From Xylogone sp. PMI_703 (Eukaryota; Ascomycota; Leotiomycetes), in NCBI GenBank assembly GCA_021399445.1, contig JAJTUQ010000002.1, positions 6,882,001 through 6,946,000 of the forward strand: DNA of 64,000 bases. The letters are read 5' to 3'. The position numbers and the translations under genes were made by a program. The notes below the pieces were generated by a model. It saw only the letters and a list, made by a program, of their open reading frames with translations, was not told where the DNA came from and did no database searches. This document shows positions 1-11,530 of the stretch, piece by piece (the first letter of the stretch is position 1; every line of letters begins with the position of its first letter).

Positions 1-308
1 GATCTACTTTGGATCTCACACCTTAGAGGCATAATGGCAAGGAGAGCGGGACCGAAGAAGGCTTTGATTGTGATTCGGAGACAAGTCCTAGTTGGAATAG
101 ATGTGATTCTGCAAATGAAGTAGATCTGGAATACTTGACATCCAGAAAAAGAAGTGAAAGCTCGTACTAGGAAATAGCAAACTCCCACACACGTGATACT
201 TATATCACATGACTAAACATATGATGCAACCGCGGATGTAACGATTTTTGAGATATCTGATTCGCGGCCTAAACTGTCCACCTTCGTTGCTTATTACCTT
301 CTTAAAAA
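1..308. other. Region upstream of the broken ligase gene
   Basis: About 0.3 kb at the window edge, presumably the old promoter of the ligase copy. A CACGTGATACTTATATCACATGAC-type inverted arrangement near 190-213 includes TCACATGAC-like E-box sequences; no gene seen. Confidence 0.35.
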
Positions 309-1731
309 ATGGCATCCTCCACCGAGTCTGAAGTCATGCATCTGGATGCGGATGTATCGTCAGAGAATAATTACTTCAAATCTAACCCCGAACCTAAAGA
401 TCTTGCCCGGCATGTTTCTCTAGCCCGAGATTTTATCAGCTTTCATTCTGGGCAGCACCGCCTCGTGCTTGTCACTTCTGGGGGAACCACCGTACCACTT
501 GAGAAGCAGACAGTACGGTTCAGTGCGACCTCCACACTGCCGTCCAAATTGCACGAAGCAATGCTAATGCAATTCTAGTTGATAATTTCAGTGCCGGGTC
601 TCGGGGTGCTGTATGTGAGCGATATCCAAAGGCCCAGGATACACTGCTAACTGCACCGTATCTAGAGCAGTGCTGAATACTTCTTGGAGGCGGGCTATGC
701 TGTTATCTTTCTGCACCGTGAATTCTCTTTGTTGCCTTTCGCTCGGAACTGATCTCACTCAACAGAGACTCATGGATCTGTTCGCTGAAGGGCTAGATGG
801 TACCGCCATGGTGAATGCTCAGCACCAGGACCAAGTGTTGCGTGTGGTTCGAGCGTACAACCGCGTACGCGAAAAACAATATGCTCCTGATGCTCTCCTT
901 TACAACTATCACTGATTATTTATACGAGCTGTAAGATCATTTTCTTGACTGGCAGTCTGATAATACTAACTGAGAGAGAGACGAGCCCTGGCACAACTCA
1001 TGGATCCACTCGGTGCAAATGGCCTCTTTTATCTTGCCGCTGCTGTGTCCGACTTCTTTATACCTCCTGTACAAATCACTTAACATGCATTTTAATTATA
1101 TGTTCCTAACGAATAGGGTAATAAAGGAAAGAATGGCGGAACACAAAATCCAGTCCACGAATATGACCGACAAGTTTCAGCATAGCGAAGATGCTAAAAA
1201 CAAAGCACAGCTCGAAATTGCTTCAGAGGAAGAATTTGATAATTTCGATAGCACTCCAGCCGTTTTACGCTCAAATCACTTAGTCGTAAATCTGTATGCG
1301 CCCCTGCGATTCTAACGTTTGTTTTACCTTGCTCTGTCTTCAATCTGACATTTCTTGGCAGGGATCCGGTTCCCAAATTGCTGAAAAGCCTGGTAGATCA
1401 ATGGGCTCCAGCCTGTATGGTTATATCTTATAAGCTGGAGACCGATCCGGATCTATTGATAGAGAAGGCGAAGATGGCACTTGAGCGATATCAACATGAT
1501 CTCGTTATCGGAAACCTTCTTTCAACACGAAAATCGGAGGTAGTACTCGTACGCCCTGGCGAATCAGAGCAGTGGATACGCCTTCCAGGGATGACGAAAC
1601 AGAAGCCATCCACCGAGCCACTAGATCCGAATGCACTTCAAAAGGGACCGGATATAGAGCTTGAGAGTTTGATCGTTCCTTCTGTCATTCAACTCCATAG
1701 TGACTATATTGAAAGACATGGACGGTCTTAA
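309..1731 (+). pseudogene. Broken phosphopantothenate-cysteine ligase (CAB2/PPCS-like)
   Basis: PPCS joins cysteine to 4'-phosphopantothenate in CoA synthesis. Family blocks are present in order: VLVTSGGTTVPLE, RFIDNFSAGSRGA, EYFLEAGYAVIFLHR, FYLAAAVSDFFIP, ERMAEHKIQS, DPVPK, ISYKLETDP and LVIGNLLSTRK. Exons read as 309-522, 579-610, 666-930, 981-1068, 1127-1293 and 1362-1731, with clean GT..AG borders that restore phase. Inside the third exon the reading frame breaks: a TGA near 750 follows LLPFAR, the frame moves by one near 765-771 (LMDLFAEG continues in another frame), and it moves again at the A-run near 873-877 before the MLLMLSFTT block. I found no splice choice that rescues both shifts. 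The essential enzyme is presumably encoded elsewhere, so this looks like a decayed second copy; sequencing errors are the alternative. Confidence 0.75.
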
Positions 1732-2093
1732 GCCACGGCTTGTACCAATTAGTAGCCCCATATTATGTAGCCAATAGGACTGTTTCTGTTTAGATGAATG
1801 TCATCTCTCTCTTATCTATTCAGAGTAGAAAAGTACATCCTATTCTTTTGACATTGTTTAAACTCTTAATTCTTTCAATCCAAATGAGAGATAGTGATGT
1901 GTGGGTTCTCAGGACGGATTGAATCCCTCTGGATGAGGCTCAGGAATAATATAGTTCCCCGCCGAAGCCACCGAAATACTGCGTCATGCCATATGGGAAA
2001 GTATGCTCATTCATCAACCAGCAGGTTTGCAATTAGTCTACTACTCCGTGTTTACACATCCCCAAACACCTGATCAACTCACCTATTCCTACT
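1732..2093. other. Intergenic region, promoter of TPR gene
   Basis: Spacer between two plus-strand genes. It presumably holds the 3' end of the ligase relic and the promoter of the TPR gene. I see no gene, repeat or RNA in it. Confidence 0.5.
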
Positions 2094-3827
2094 ATGACCA
2101 GTAGGGCATTAGAGGATGAGTATTACAACTTGGGCTCTTATCACCGCCCGGTGACGACTAAACACCCTCGGGCCCAGATATGGTTTGACCGTGGTCTTAT
2201 CTGGAGCTATGGCTTCAACCATGAAGAGTCGGTTAAATGCTTCGAGCGTGCCCTTGTAGATGATCCCGAGTGTGCAATGGCCTACTGGGGCCTTGCATAC
2301 TCACTGGGGCCAAATTACAACAAACCCTGGGAATTTTTCGATGAACGTGAGCGAGAGGAGACGGCGGAGCGAGCACATCGCGCCACCTCAAAGGCAAAGG
2401 AGTTGGCTTCTCAAGCAAGCTCCGTGGAGCAAGCGCTCATAGATGCACTCCAGTTCAGGTATCCGCAGCGTCATCCTGCAGCGGAAAGTGGCAAATGGAA
2501 TACAGAATATGCAGATGCAATGGCAAATGTATATCGACAGTTTTCGAATGACCTTGACGTGGCTGCTCTGTATGCCGATGCGTTGATGAATCTCACTCCA
2601 TGGGCTCTTTGGGATATACATACTGGAAAACCTGCAGAGGGAGCCCGCACATTAGAGGTGAAACGAGTACTTGATACGGCTTTGGCCTCCGAAGGCGGCT
2701 TACAGCATCCTGGATTACTGCATTTGTATATTCATCTCATGGAGATGTCTCCATCACCTGAATCGGCTTTAACTGTAGCAGATAATCTTCGAGGGCTGGT
2801 CCCGGATGCAGGACATCTCCAACATATGCCTACTCACCTAGACATCTTATGCGGTGATTATCGCCGTGCTATTGCTTCCAATTCCGACGCAATCTATGCT
2901 GATGAGAGGTATCTGGAACCCCTGGGTAAAGATGGCATGATGCAATTCTACACACTTTATCGATCACACAACTATCATTTCAGAATATATGCCGCCATGT
3001 TCTCTGGCCAGTCAAAGATTGCTTTGGAGACTGTTGCTGCGCTTGAGGCTTCTATACCAGAGGCACTGCTCCGTGTAGAGTCACCACCAATGGCCGATTG
3101 GCTAGAAGGCTTCCTTGCCATGAGAGTACATGCTCTCATCCGGTATGGTCGGTGGCAAGATATTCTAAACTTGAAGCTTCCTGACGATAAAGCGCTTTAC
3201 TGTGTTACAACTGCGATGATCCACTATGCCAAGGGTATTGCTTTGGCTGCAACAGGAAAGATCCAGGCGGCTGAGAAAGAGCTCGATCTCTTCCAAGAAG
3301 CAGTAAAGCGCGTTCCTTCTTCACGCACACTGTTCAACAACACTTGCGTTGATATTTTGGCGATTGCTGAAGCAATGCTATTGGCCGAGCTTCAGTATCG
3401 TCGCGGTAACTTTGACGAAGCATTTACTCAGTTTCAACGTTCAATTAAATTAGATGATTCTCTTCCGTATGATGAACCATGGGGTTGGATGCAGCCGACT
3501 CGACACGCATATGGGGCACTCCTCTTGGAGCAGGGGAGGGTAGAAGAGGCTGCAAAGGTGTACAGCGCTGATCTCGGCCTGGACGATACCTTACCCCGTG
3601 CCTTGCAGCACCCTAATAATGTATGGTCATTGCATGGGTATCATGAATGCTTGATAAAGCTTGGCCGTGAGGCTGAGGCAAGGGTGCTAGGCTGGCAACT
3701 GAAGATTGCGCTGGCCGTGGCAGATGTTCCGGTGAGAGCATCATGCTTTTGTCGATTGAGTGCCCTGGAAGATTCGAGTCAAGATATCAATATTGATGTT
3801 GCAAGCGGAGACTGTTGTCACAATTGA
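2094..3827 (+). CDS. Tetratricopeptide-repeat domain protein
   Basis: Single-exon gene of 577 residues with no signal peptide or membrane segment. The N-terminal part (about residues 25-75) carries a clear TPR helix pair: WFDRGLIWSYGFNHEESVKC, an FERAL turn, then AMAYWGLAYSLG. Further TPR-like pairs occur around residues 425-520 (RRGNFDEAFTQFQRSIKLDD; LLLEQGRVEEAAKVYSADLG). The family occurs in bacteria and fungi and has no assigned enzymatic role; TPR arrays usually mediate protein-protein contacts. The ATG at 2094 opens the frame directly before the conserved N-terminus. No neighbour suggests a partner. Confidence 0.85.
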   Translation: MTSRALEDEYYNLGSYHRPVTTKHPRAQIWFDRGLIWSYGFNHEESVKCFERALVDDPECAMAYWGLAYSLGPNYNKPWEFFDEREREETAERAHRATSKAKELASQASSVEQALIDALQFRYPQRHPAAESGKWNTEYADAMANVYRQFSNDLDVAALYADALMNLTPWALWDIHTGKPAEGARTLEVKRVLDTALASEGGLQHPGLLHLYIHLMEMSPSPESALTVADNLRGLVPDAGHLQHMPTHLDILCGDYRRAIASNSDAIYADERYLEPLGKDGMMQFYTLYRSHNYHFRIYAAMFSGQSKIALETVAALEASIPEALLRVESPPMADWLEGFLAMRVHALIRYGRWQDILNLKLPDDKALYCVTTAMIHYAKGIALAATGKIQAAEKELDLFQEAVKRVPSSRTLFNNTCVDILAIAEAMLLAELQYRRGNFDEAFTQFQRSIKLDDSLPYDEPWGWMQPTRHAYGALLLEQGRVEEAAKVYSADLGLDDTLPRALQHPNNVWSLHGYHECLIKLGREAEARVLGWQLKIALAVADVPVRASCFCRLSALEDSSQDINIDVASGDCCHN

Positions 3828-4252
3828 ATTTATATAAAGGATAACTGAGTTTTAAATGTGTGTTCTCAATCATGAAAACCATACTGTGAACTTTGAATGC
3901 TAATCTTGGATTATTGGTCTAAACTAACCAGGTACATACGTCGAGATGCACTGTACAGCGGTATCCCCATGGCTGGTGATCCATATGCTTTGAAAATCAT
4001 CGGCTGCCGGGGTATTGATCGGACGAATCACCGATTCCAGAGGTGCTAAGATCTATCTAGTAAAGTCTAACCACAGCTTCTACAAAAAAGTGTGGGGATC
4101 AAATCCGGGGTATTAAGCGGAGAGGCCCCGGACTCGAGAGCTTCTGTTTAAGACCTTGGCGTCCGGAGAAGATATATATTTTGTTTGATGTATGCTTGCT
4201 CATGAAAGTTTCGGTGTAGCCTTCGTTTGATTGATCAATTGAAGTTTCAGGC
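3828..4252. other. Intergenic region, promoter of polysaccharide lyase
   Basis: Terminator region of the TPR gene and presumed promoter of the following secreted lyase. No coding feature seen. Confidence 0.45.
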
Positions 4253-5819
4253 ATGGCGCGATTCAGTCTCAGGTTTCTCATCTCCCTTCTGCTGGCCAAT
4301 TCGCTCTTCTCGGGCATCGCACATGGCTTTCCCGATAGAGGCAGAGGGAGGAAATTTGTTCACCCGGGGTACGAGCTTGTAGTACCAATTAGACTCGTCG
4401 GATAATACTGATTGACCGTATGTAGAATACTTCATACGAAAGCCGACCTTGAGCGAATGAAGATTGGAGTGAAGCTCCGTCAGGATCCATGGTACCCGGC
4501 ATTCAAGAGCATGTCTCTTGACCCTCTAGCTTCATCCAGCTATAAAATGCTGGGCCCTTTAACCTTTGCAACACGCAATGCCACTGGGTCATCAGCTGGA
4601 AAAAAGCAAATAAGCTATGACTCTGTCGCAGCAGTTCTGAATGCCCTCATGTGACTGCTTTCAATAACTACGATTTGACCAGCAGCTGATTTGAGCTCCA
4701 GGTACTACATCACAGGCGATGATGCGCATGCCGAAAAGGCTACTGAGATCTTGACCGGGTGGGCCAACACGCTCCAACTCCTCAACGGAACGGACGCCCA
4801 GCTCACTGCTGGGTTGTACGGCCCACAGTTTGTCAACGCGGCGGAAATAATTCGAGCGTCGTATAAGGGTTGGAATGATAGCGATATCGAGAAGTTCAAA
4901 TCCATGATCTTGAACATTTTTTACCCTCCGGCTTCCCAAACGACTCCATCGCCTACGCAGCAATTTCCATTGTGAGTGTCATATATGTAATACTATAGTG
5001 CTATTATTGACACATTGAACTAGCCTTGCGAATTGGGGTTCAGCCGGAGAGAAGGCTCTTGTTGCCTTTGGGGTATTCCTTGATAATGAGACAATGTCTG
5101 ATATCACCCCCTTTAACATATTTTGTTAGAGATACTAATCTCTCTGTAGGTACAACGAAGGTCTTAACCTCTATACTCATTTCGGATGCGCAAATCTAAG
5201 CGGTACGATCAACCCATTTGGCCAGAACAGCGAGTCAGGACGAGACCAGGGGCACACGCAGTTGGGTCTGGGAAACATGGCTGAGCTCGCCCAGACGGCG
5301 TATAACCAGGGAGATGGCCAGTACTTTGACATGCTCCGAGATCGTCTGCTGGTTGGTTATGAGTACACTGCGAAATACAACTTGGGAAACGACGTCCCGT
5401 ACGATCCTGGGTTCTACCGCTGCGGAGCGGATCTGGTGCGTATCTAAAAAACATTACATTTAAACCTGTTCTTCAATTAACTAGTGGCATGTGCTAATGT
5501 GATGGCAGGTCGGTGGTCCCTGGGAGCATATTTCCAATACCTCGAGAGGATCATTTTCCCCGGTCTATGAGATAGCTTACGGCCATTTCCATCAGGTGAG
5601 TTAAAACTAGCATAGTTTCATTTGTGTTGGGGCTTTCTGTTAATGAGAAATCTATGATAGTTACAACAAAAGTCAATGCCATGGACAAGAAAGGTCTTGG
5701 AAAAGGTACCAATCGAAACCAACAACTCGGTGAATAACGTTGGAGACCAAGCTGTGTACGGGACTCTTCGTTTCAGAAGACTTCCTGGGAATGTAACGGC
5801 CGAGTCATGGTGGAATTAG
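4253..5819 (+). CDS. Secreted alginate-lyase-fold polysaccharide lyase
   Basis: Seven exons (4253-4368, 4426-4650, 4702-4971, 5024-5095, 5150-5435, 5509-5595, 5661-5819) give about 404 residues. The protein starts with a signal peptide (MARFSLRFLISLLLANSLFS, then GIAHG). Family landmarks follow: HTKADLERMK, DPWYPAF, ASSSYKMLGP, YYITGDDAHAEKA, AGLYGPQFVNAAEI, WGSAGEKAL and an ESGRDQGHTQLGL segment with the conserved His. This matches the alginate lyase (PF05426) alpha/alpha-barrel superfamily, whose fungal members cleave uronic-acid-containing polysaccharides by beta-elimination. Substrate (alginate, glucuronan or other) cannot be told from sequence. Every intron restores phase and has GT..AG ends. 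The GH115 glucuronidase 2.5 kb downstream also acts on uronate-containing polymers, which may or may not be meaningful. Confidence 0.88.
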
Positions 5820-6598
5820 AGCCATATATAGATTAGGAATATAGTAAATAGATTTGTCCAAGAAGCGTATGTCCATGCATCTGTGTACTTTGAGATTCTT
5901 CACAAAAAAGGGCCTCTATTGGTATAGCTCAATTGCTATCAAATAGTCCAGCCATGCGAGTTATTGAAATAAAACCTTTTATCTCTCCACCATTTCTATT
6001 TCCATTCCTCGGTTCATCGGATATAGCTTCAATTGCCCCGCTAATACTCCCTTAAACCGGTACAAAAGAGGGAACGAAGAGTACCTTTCCCTCCCCATCC
6101 AACACACCCGAAATGCGACCTCGTTTTAACTCTTCCCCGCACTTGATCTACGAACCCATCGAGATTCCCTAATCAGCACTGGAATCTGCGGAGCCGCAGG
6201 AGGACAAACAACGGAACCGGCAGTTGCAGAGTAACTGGATGTAGACGTTCCGCGTGCGGGGTTTCTCATCTATCATCAACCTCAAGTTGCGTGTTTGGTG
6301 GGTGTCATTGGATTGTGCGCATGTGTCCATTGGACGCCAAGAAACTCTACAACCTACCAAGGTATACGAGTCGTCTGTATAGACGAACCGGATTGTGTTG
6401 GTTAGCACCCAGCGTCCGCATTTAGAAGTGAGCTGGTACAATTAGGGATGTTACTTGGTATATATACGTGTATATATATTTGTATAACGTCAGACGGTGC
6501 CTTGTCTTGCTTTTATTATATCCAGTGATATTTCAGAAAGCTTTCTGTGAAGCTTAGTCTACCTCGTACCTTAGTCTCTACTTCTGGGTGTATAAAAG
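5820..6598. other. Intergenic region, promoter of LovD-like gene
   Basis: About 0.8 kb separating two plus-strand genes. Short open frames on the minus strand here (around 6169-6441) have no family resemblance. A tatata-rich stretch at about 6460-6485 lies roughly 110 bp before the next start codon and could be part of its promoter. Confidence 0.4.
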
Positions 6599-8021
6599 AT
6601 GGCTAAGATATCTGCTGCGGCGGTTCAGAACCTTCGTTCGACCGTGGAAAATTCATGCTCAGATCCTACACAGGGCATTCCGGGAGTGACGGTGGTGGTG
6701 GTAAACAAGGAGGGCAAGGAGTTGTTTGCACACTCATCAGGAAGGCGTGGTGTCGGAAGCAATGAGAAGATGACGCTGGACAATATCTACTGGATTGCCT
6801 CTTGTACGAAGATGCTCACGGGGCTTGCGTGTATGCAGCTGGTTGAAAAGGGTATCTTGTCTCTGGATGATGGCGCGCTAGTAGAGCGTCTCGTCCCGGA
6901 GCTGAAGGATGTCCAGGTACTCACCTCTGAGGGCAAACTGGTACCTAAAAACAAAGCAATCACCTTGAGGATGCTGCTTGCACATACCGGTAGGTTTTGC
7001 AAGGTGAATCGGTGTTGGATATACAGAGTAGTAACAGAGATATAGCTGGATTTGCCTACACCTTTTTCAATGAGCAAATACGGGACCACAATAAGCCTAT
7101 AGGCTATGATGAGTTCTCAGGGCACAAGTATGATATGCTTCAGCCGCTTGTACACCAGCCAGGAGAAGGTTGGCAGTATGGCGTAGGTTACCAGAACCCC
7201 TAGATATCTTGTTCTTCTTTCTCTCTTCTCATATGCTGACTTTACTATCAAGGTAAATATTGACTGGGCTGGAGTGTGTGTTGAGCGTGCCACCAACCTG
7301 TCACTTAACGACTACATGCAACGCAACATCATGGAACCACTCGGACTGAAGAACGTAAACATGTTTCCAACCGACTCAATGAAGGCCAATCTAGCCCATA
7401 TGAACTTTCGCAATCCAGATGGCACGTTAGCAAAGTATGACCATATACTCCGACGCCCATTGATTGTGAGCGATGCACGCGAGAAAGAAGCATGCTTTAA
7501 CAGTGGTGGAGCAGGTTGCTTCGCGAAGCCGCAAGAGTACGCTCGTAAGTAGAAGAAACTGCTATGAGAAAGGAATATAGCATATTCAAATCTAATGAAA
7601 AATGACAGAGATCCTGGCGACACTGCTCAATGACGGCACATCACCAACGACAGGTGCACGCATACTGCAACCCAGCACCGTCGAAGAGATGTTTCGAAAC
7701 CAGATCCCCGAGTTCCCCAACTTTGGACGACAGGGCATTCCGCCGGCGAAGCCATGGCTCACCAACGCCCTTCCAGACCTCTATCCCATTCCCCGGGATC
7801 AATCACAAGGCTGGGGCTTGACCTTCATGCTCACGAGCGGTGCAACAGGACGAGCGCCAGGCACAGCAACGTGGGCTGGATTGCCCAACTTGTGGTGGTG
7901 GTGTGATCGCACGAAGGGCGTTGCGGGCATCATTTGTTCTCAGGTGCTGCCCTTTGCGGATCTTAAGGTGTTGACGCTGTGGCAGGAAGTTGAGAAAGGT
8001 GTTTATGCAGCAATGGAGTGA
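6599..8021 (+). CDS. Beta-lactamase-family serine hydrolase / LovD-like acyltransferase
   Basis: Four exons (6599-6989, 7046-7182, 7253-7544, 7609-8021) encode about 410 residues, the usual length for fungal class-C-beta-lactamase-like esterases and LovD-type transesterases. The nucleophile motif SxxK is visible as SCTK at residues 68-71, and the second motif as YGVN near residues 175-178, created across the second intron. The C-terminal GWGLTFML and the GLPNLWWWCD block with a conserved Trp/Gly pattern complete the fold. No signal peptide, so a cytosolic enzyme is expected. LovD relatives acylate polyketides, but many family members are plain esterases, and there is no polyketide synthase in this window, so the substrate is open. 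Confidence 0.88.
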
Positions 8022-8349
8022 CAAATGATGAATAATGGATAATGCGAGTGTAAAATGAATGACAATGAAGCATTTAGTATTTACCCTGTGTACTTACTAT
8101 TTGATAATACCACAAAATATCTATATTATGATAACATGATAGTCAATCTACGTGAACGTATTACTGTTTCTTGTCACGTTTAGACTTAAACAAATTGGAT
8201 ACACATTCAGGGTTTCTAATATTCTTTTACTTGCAAATTTGTTTTTGAATACTGTAGCATGGTCCAGCAACTGATATAAAGCATCACCAGCTAAGTCCTC
8301 TTCCATAATGAGTGATTCTGATAGTTACCAGAGACACAGCTTTGTCGAA
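8022..8349. terminator. Convergent 3' ends of LovD-like and GH115 genes
   Basis: The plus-strand hydrolase and the minus-strand GH115 gene converge here with about 330 bp between stop codons. The AT-rich stretch is expected to hold both polyadenylation regions; no separate gene is seen. Confidence 0.4.
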
Positions 8350-11300
8350 CTACACCACAGAACTAGCTGGAGGCCCCAAATAGCTGAACCTCGCAGGCCC
8401 TGTATTGACTACCACTTTCTCCAAAGCTACGGTTTTGCTCAATGGGCGGAATTTTAATACATGAGCACCTGCTGGAATGTCAGGAAATGAATGATTCCGG
8501 ATCCAGACCCTGTTCTCAACCGACTCTGTCCACCCTGGTGGCAAGTCTCCGGGGGAACCTGGTTTTTCTAAAAGATGCACTGATTGCTGCAGGTGATCGT
8601 CGAATGAAATGTCGTACATGAGATCTGACTCGGGGTTTGTGTCTAGAACCATAGTGATATATAAGATCACTGTTGCAGTGGCTCGGTCTGTGAACAAGAA
8701 GAGTGGATACTCCAAAAATGGATTTTGGCTAGTAGGAGATGTCAGGTTGATGTCTGATCGGAGTGAGATTGCACCCGCACTCAGACGGCCTAAATAAGGC
8801 TGATGTTCGTAAACAGCTTTCTGATCCGGTGTCAGCTGCACGGCTCCTACTTCAATCGAAACGCTTCGGTCTGATTCAACGAAGCCGTGGAAGTCTGGTG
8901 GCGTTTGGCGGTTAATGACGGGAACGTGGACTTGCTCATATTCTCCTCCCTTGGTTCGAATGTGGACTAATATTGTCTGGTTGAAGTCTTTTGGTACGTC
9001 TGCCCAGTTAACGCTGATCTCGACTCGCTGGTCTGTTCCGCTGTTTGGGTCTAGTTTCCCAGAGCTCTTAGATAGCGTAGCCCATTTCTCATTGAACACA
9101 GCCGTCCACTCTACTACGTGAGTACCTCGGGTAAAAATCTCAAACCAACGACTTTGTGGACCGTAGGGAGACAACTCAGGTACGGTCAGGCCCGCAACCA
9201 GATCACCTTGAGACGGGTGCATGCGATATGAATCTTCATTGATGATGCCTGGTCGTACACCTGGGTGGCCCTCAACCGCGATTCCCATCTGTCCAAACAT
9301 GGGGTTTGAGTTCTGCCGATTCTGGACATATGATAGGCCGGAAATCATATCACGGGAAGGGTCATGCCATGTCTCATTGATATATCCATAATGGGGTTGA
9401 CGCATGATATGATTCCACTTGTCTCCTACCCACGGATTGTTGTGATATTGTTCTGAGAGATCGAAATCGTCATCAAAGAGCTCAAGGATACGGCGCGCGA
9501 CGGCGTTTGTGCTGTTTCGTCGTTGTCTGCCGTAGAGGTTATTCAAGGACTGCAGGACACGCAGTTCTATGTAAATCCGAGTTGCCTTAATCGGATGTAG
9601 TACCAACTGGAAGAAGGAAGCTTTCTGTGTCTCTGGAACTGTTTCAAAGAGAGCCGCTGCACGGTCTTCCAGCTCTTTGTGTGCATCAACAATAGACTCG
9701 GCCTCGTGGTAATTGAGAATTGAGAATGTTTGAAGTTCAATATGTTCGTGCTTGCGAATGGCAAGAAGGCGGTCATGTTTGAGTAATAGCTCAGCGATCT
9801 CACTGGCATGCTCGGGTCCGAATTCGCGCAAGGAATATTGTTGGAAGAAATCTGGGATGTTGGTGGACGTTATCTTGCTGATGTCCCACGCCACAGACAT
9901 TGCAAATGTAAATGGGAGCTCCATTGGTTTGATATCTCCTACGTTAATCACCCAGATCATTCTAGCGTCACGATTGTAAGCATCTTGTAGCTGTTGATAA
10001 ACATTTCCCTGTCCTTTATTAGCGAGACTTCAATAGACAAAATCATAGAAAGCTGGGTCTTACACAAGAGTTTGTGTTAATCCATTTGTAACCCCTTGGG
10101 TGTCCAACATATTCAAAGTGAAAATATATCTGTTAAGTTAGCTTCTAAAATGGAAAGTTGGCGAATAAAGCCTACCCCTGCTCCACCGCTGCGTTTGCTC
10201 TCCTTTTCTGTTGGCAAGCGTCGAATGTGTCCAAAATTATCATCCGAAAATAGGAGAGTCACATCGTCTGGGATCTCTAAGCCATTCTCGTAATACCTTT
10301 GAACTTCCTTATATAGAGCCATAAGCTCTAAAGATGTGTTAAGTATATCGCATATTGGAATGCAGAATCTAGATCACTTACGTCTTTCTCCATCTTTCTT
10401 TCCATAATACTTACTGATTATATTTCGTTGTGTATCAAGAACCTCTGTCAAGGTGGCTACGGGATCATCCGAGTCGAGTTCAGAATCACCGGGTCCACGC
10501 ATTCCCATTGTGATGAAGGATTCAAACGGTTGAGCTCTCTCGGCTCCTTCATCAAAGTACTTGATGATTCTTTCTTTGTTATTTCCCCATCTCCAATCTC
10601 CATCTCCCCGGACTAGCCATTCGGACATTGACCTCTGCATCGGTTCGTGATGCGATGTAGAAACTACTATTCCATAAGTATCGGCCAGCTGTTGATTCAG
10701 GGGGTCATCGGTGAAGAAGCTGCTGCCGGACCACATCCCAGGCCATATAAAGTTTGCCTTTTTTTAGATCTGTTAGTGCCACTGTGTTATTCAAGGCTGG
10801 GGGAGATTTTGGAAAGTTTTCTACCTTTAGTCGTAGCAATAGCTCAAAAACTGTCTTGTAGAATTCGGAATTAAGCTTCGGTCCAAACTTCCCATGAACC
10901 CAACTACTCAACGCTGGAACCTCGTCGTTGATGAACAGACCTCGGTACCTAACGCTAGGCTCCCCAAGGTAGGTTGTAGTAGGTAAGGCATACACATGGT
11001 CATGCTTTTTAACCGACACATCTGCCCACCAATGCCACCTATCTCCATCATGAGAAAGGATGATCAAGAAAGAGGCTCTACTGAGTTGCTACTTACGGTG
11101 ATACACCTATTTGTTCACAAAGGGTATAAATGCCATAGATAGTACCTCTCTTGTCACTTCCAGCAATCACTAGGCAATTCTTTGCCAGTGATGAGGAAGG
11201 TAATAATATTGTCACAGAAGACTCCCATTTGCCTTCAATCTTCCCCACAGTAAGTGAGCCCTCTGCAACAAGTTTGCGGATATATCGAGACTTTTCCAAG

Positions 11301-11530
11301 CTTCCCACAATGATAAGCCCATCGATTGAATCATCGTCTAGATTTGTCAACAGAGTAGATTTTTGTTCCGTAACTCGTTCCAGGTCGGTAACGAGATTAT
11401 CGGCTGCAATTCGAATGCCTTCAAAATCATCGGAGTCGATGAGCACAGGAAGACCAGAAAGATCTAAACGACCATCACCGGGACGAAAATCAACCACCTG
11501 GGAATCAAACATATTCCTATAGACTCTCAT
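8350..11530 (-). CDS. GH115 xylan alpha-1,2-glucuronidase
   Basis: Six exons (in transcription order 11530-11097, 11038-10825, 10757-10382, 10327-10176, 10129-10064, 10008-8350) give about 966 residues, the full GH115 length. Diagnostic blocks are IAGSDKRGTIYGIY, WHWWADV, RYRGLFINDE (catalytic acid region), ANFIWPGMWSGSSFF, TSHHEPMQRS, PDDVTLLFSDDNFGHIRRLP, YFHFEYVGHPRGYKWINT and ARMIWVINVGDIKP. GH115 enzymes remove (4-O-methyl)glucuronic acid from internal and terminal xylose units of glucuronoxylan. The predicted start at 11530 has no signal peptide, so the enzyme would be intracellular unless an upstream exon was missed. All five introns are GT..AG and phase-consistent, including a 66-nt exon. 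Confidence 0.93.
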
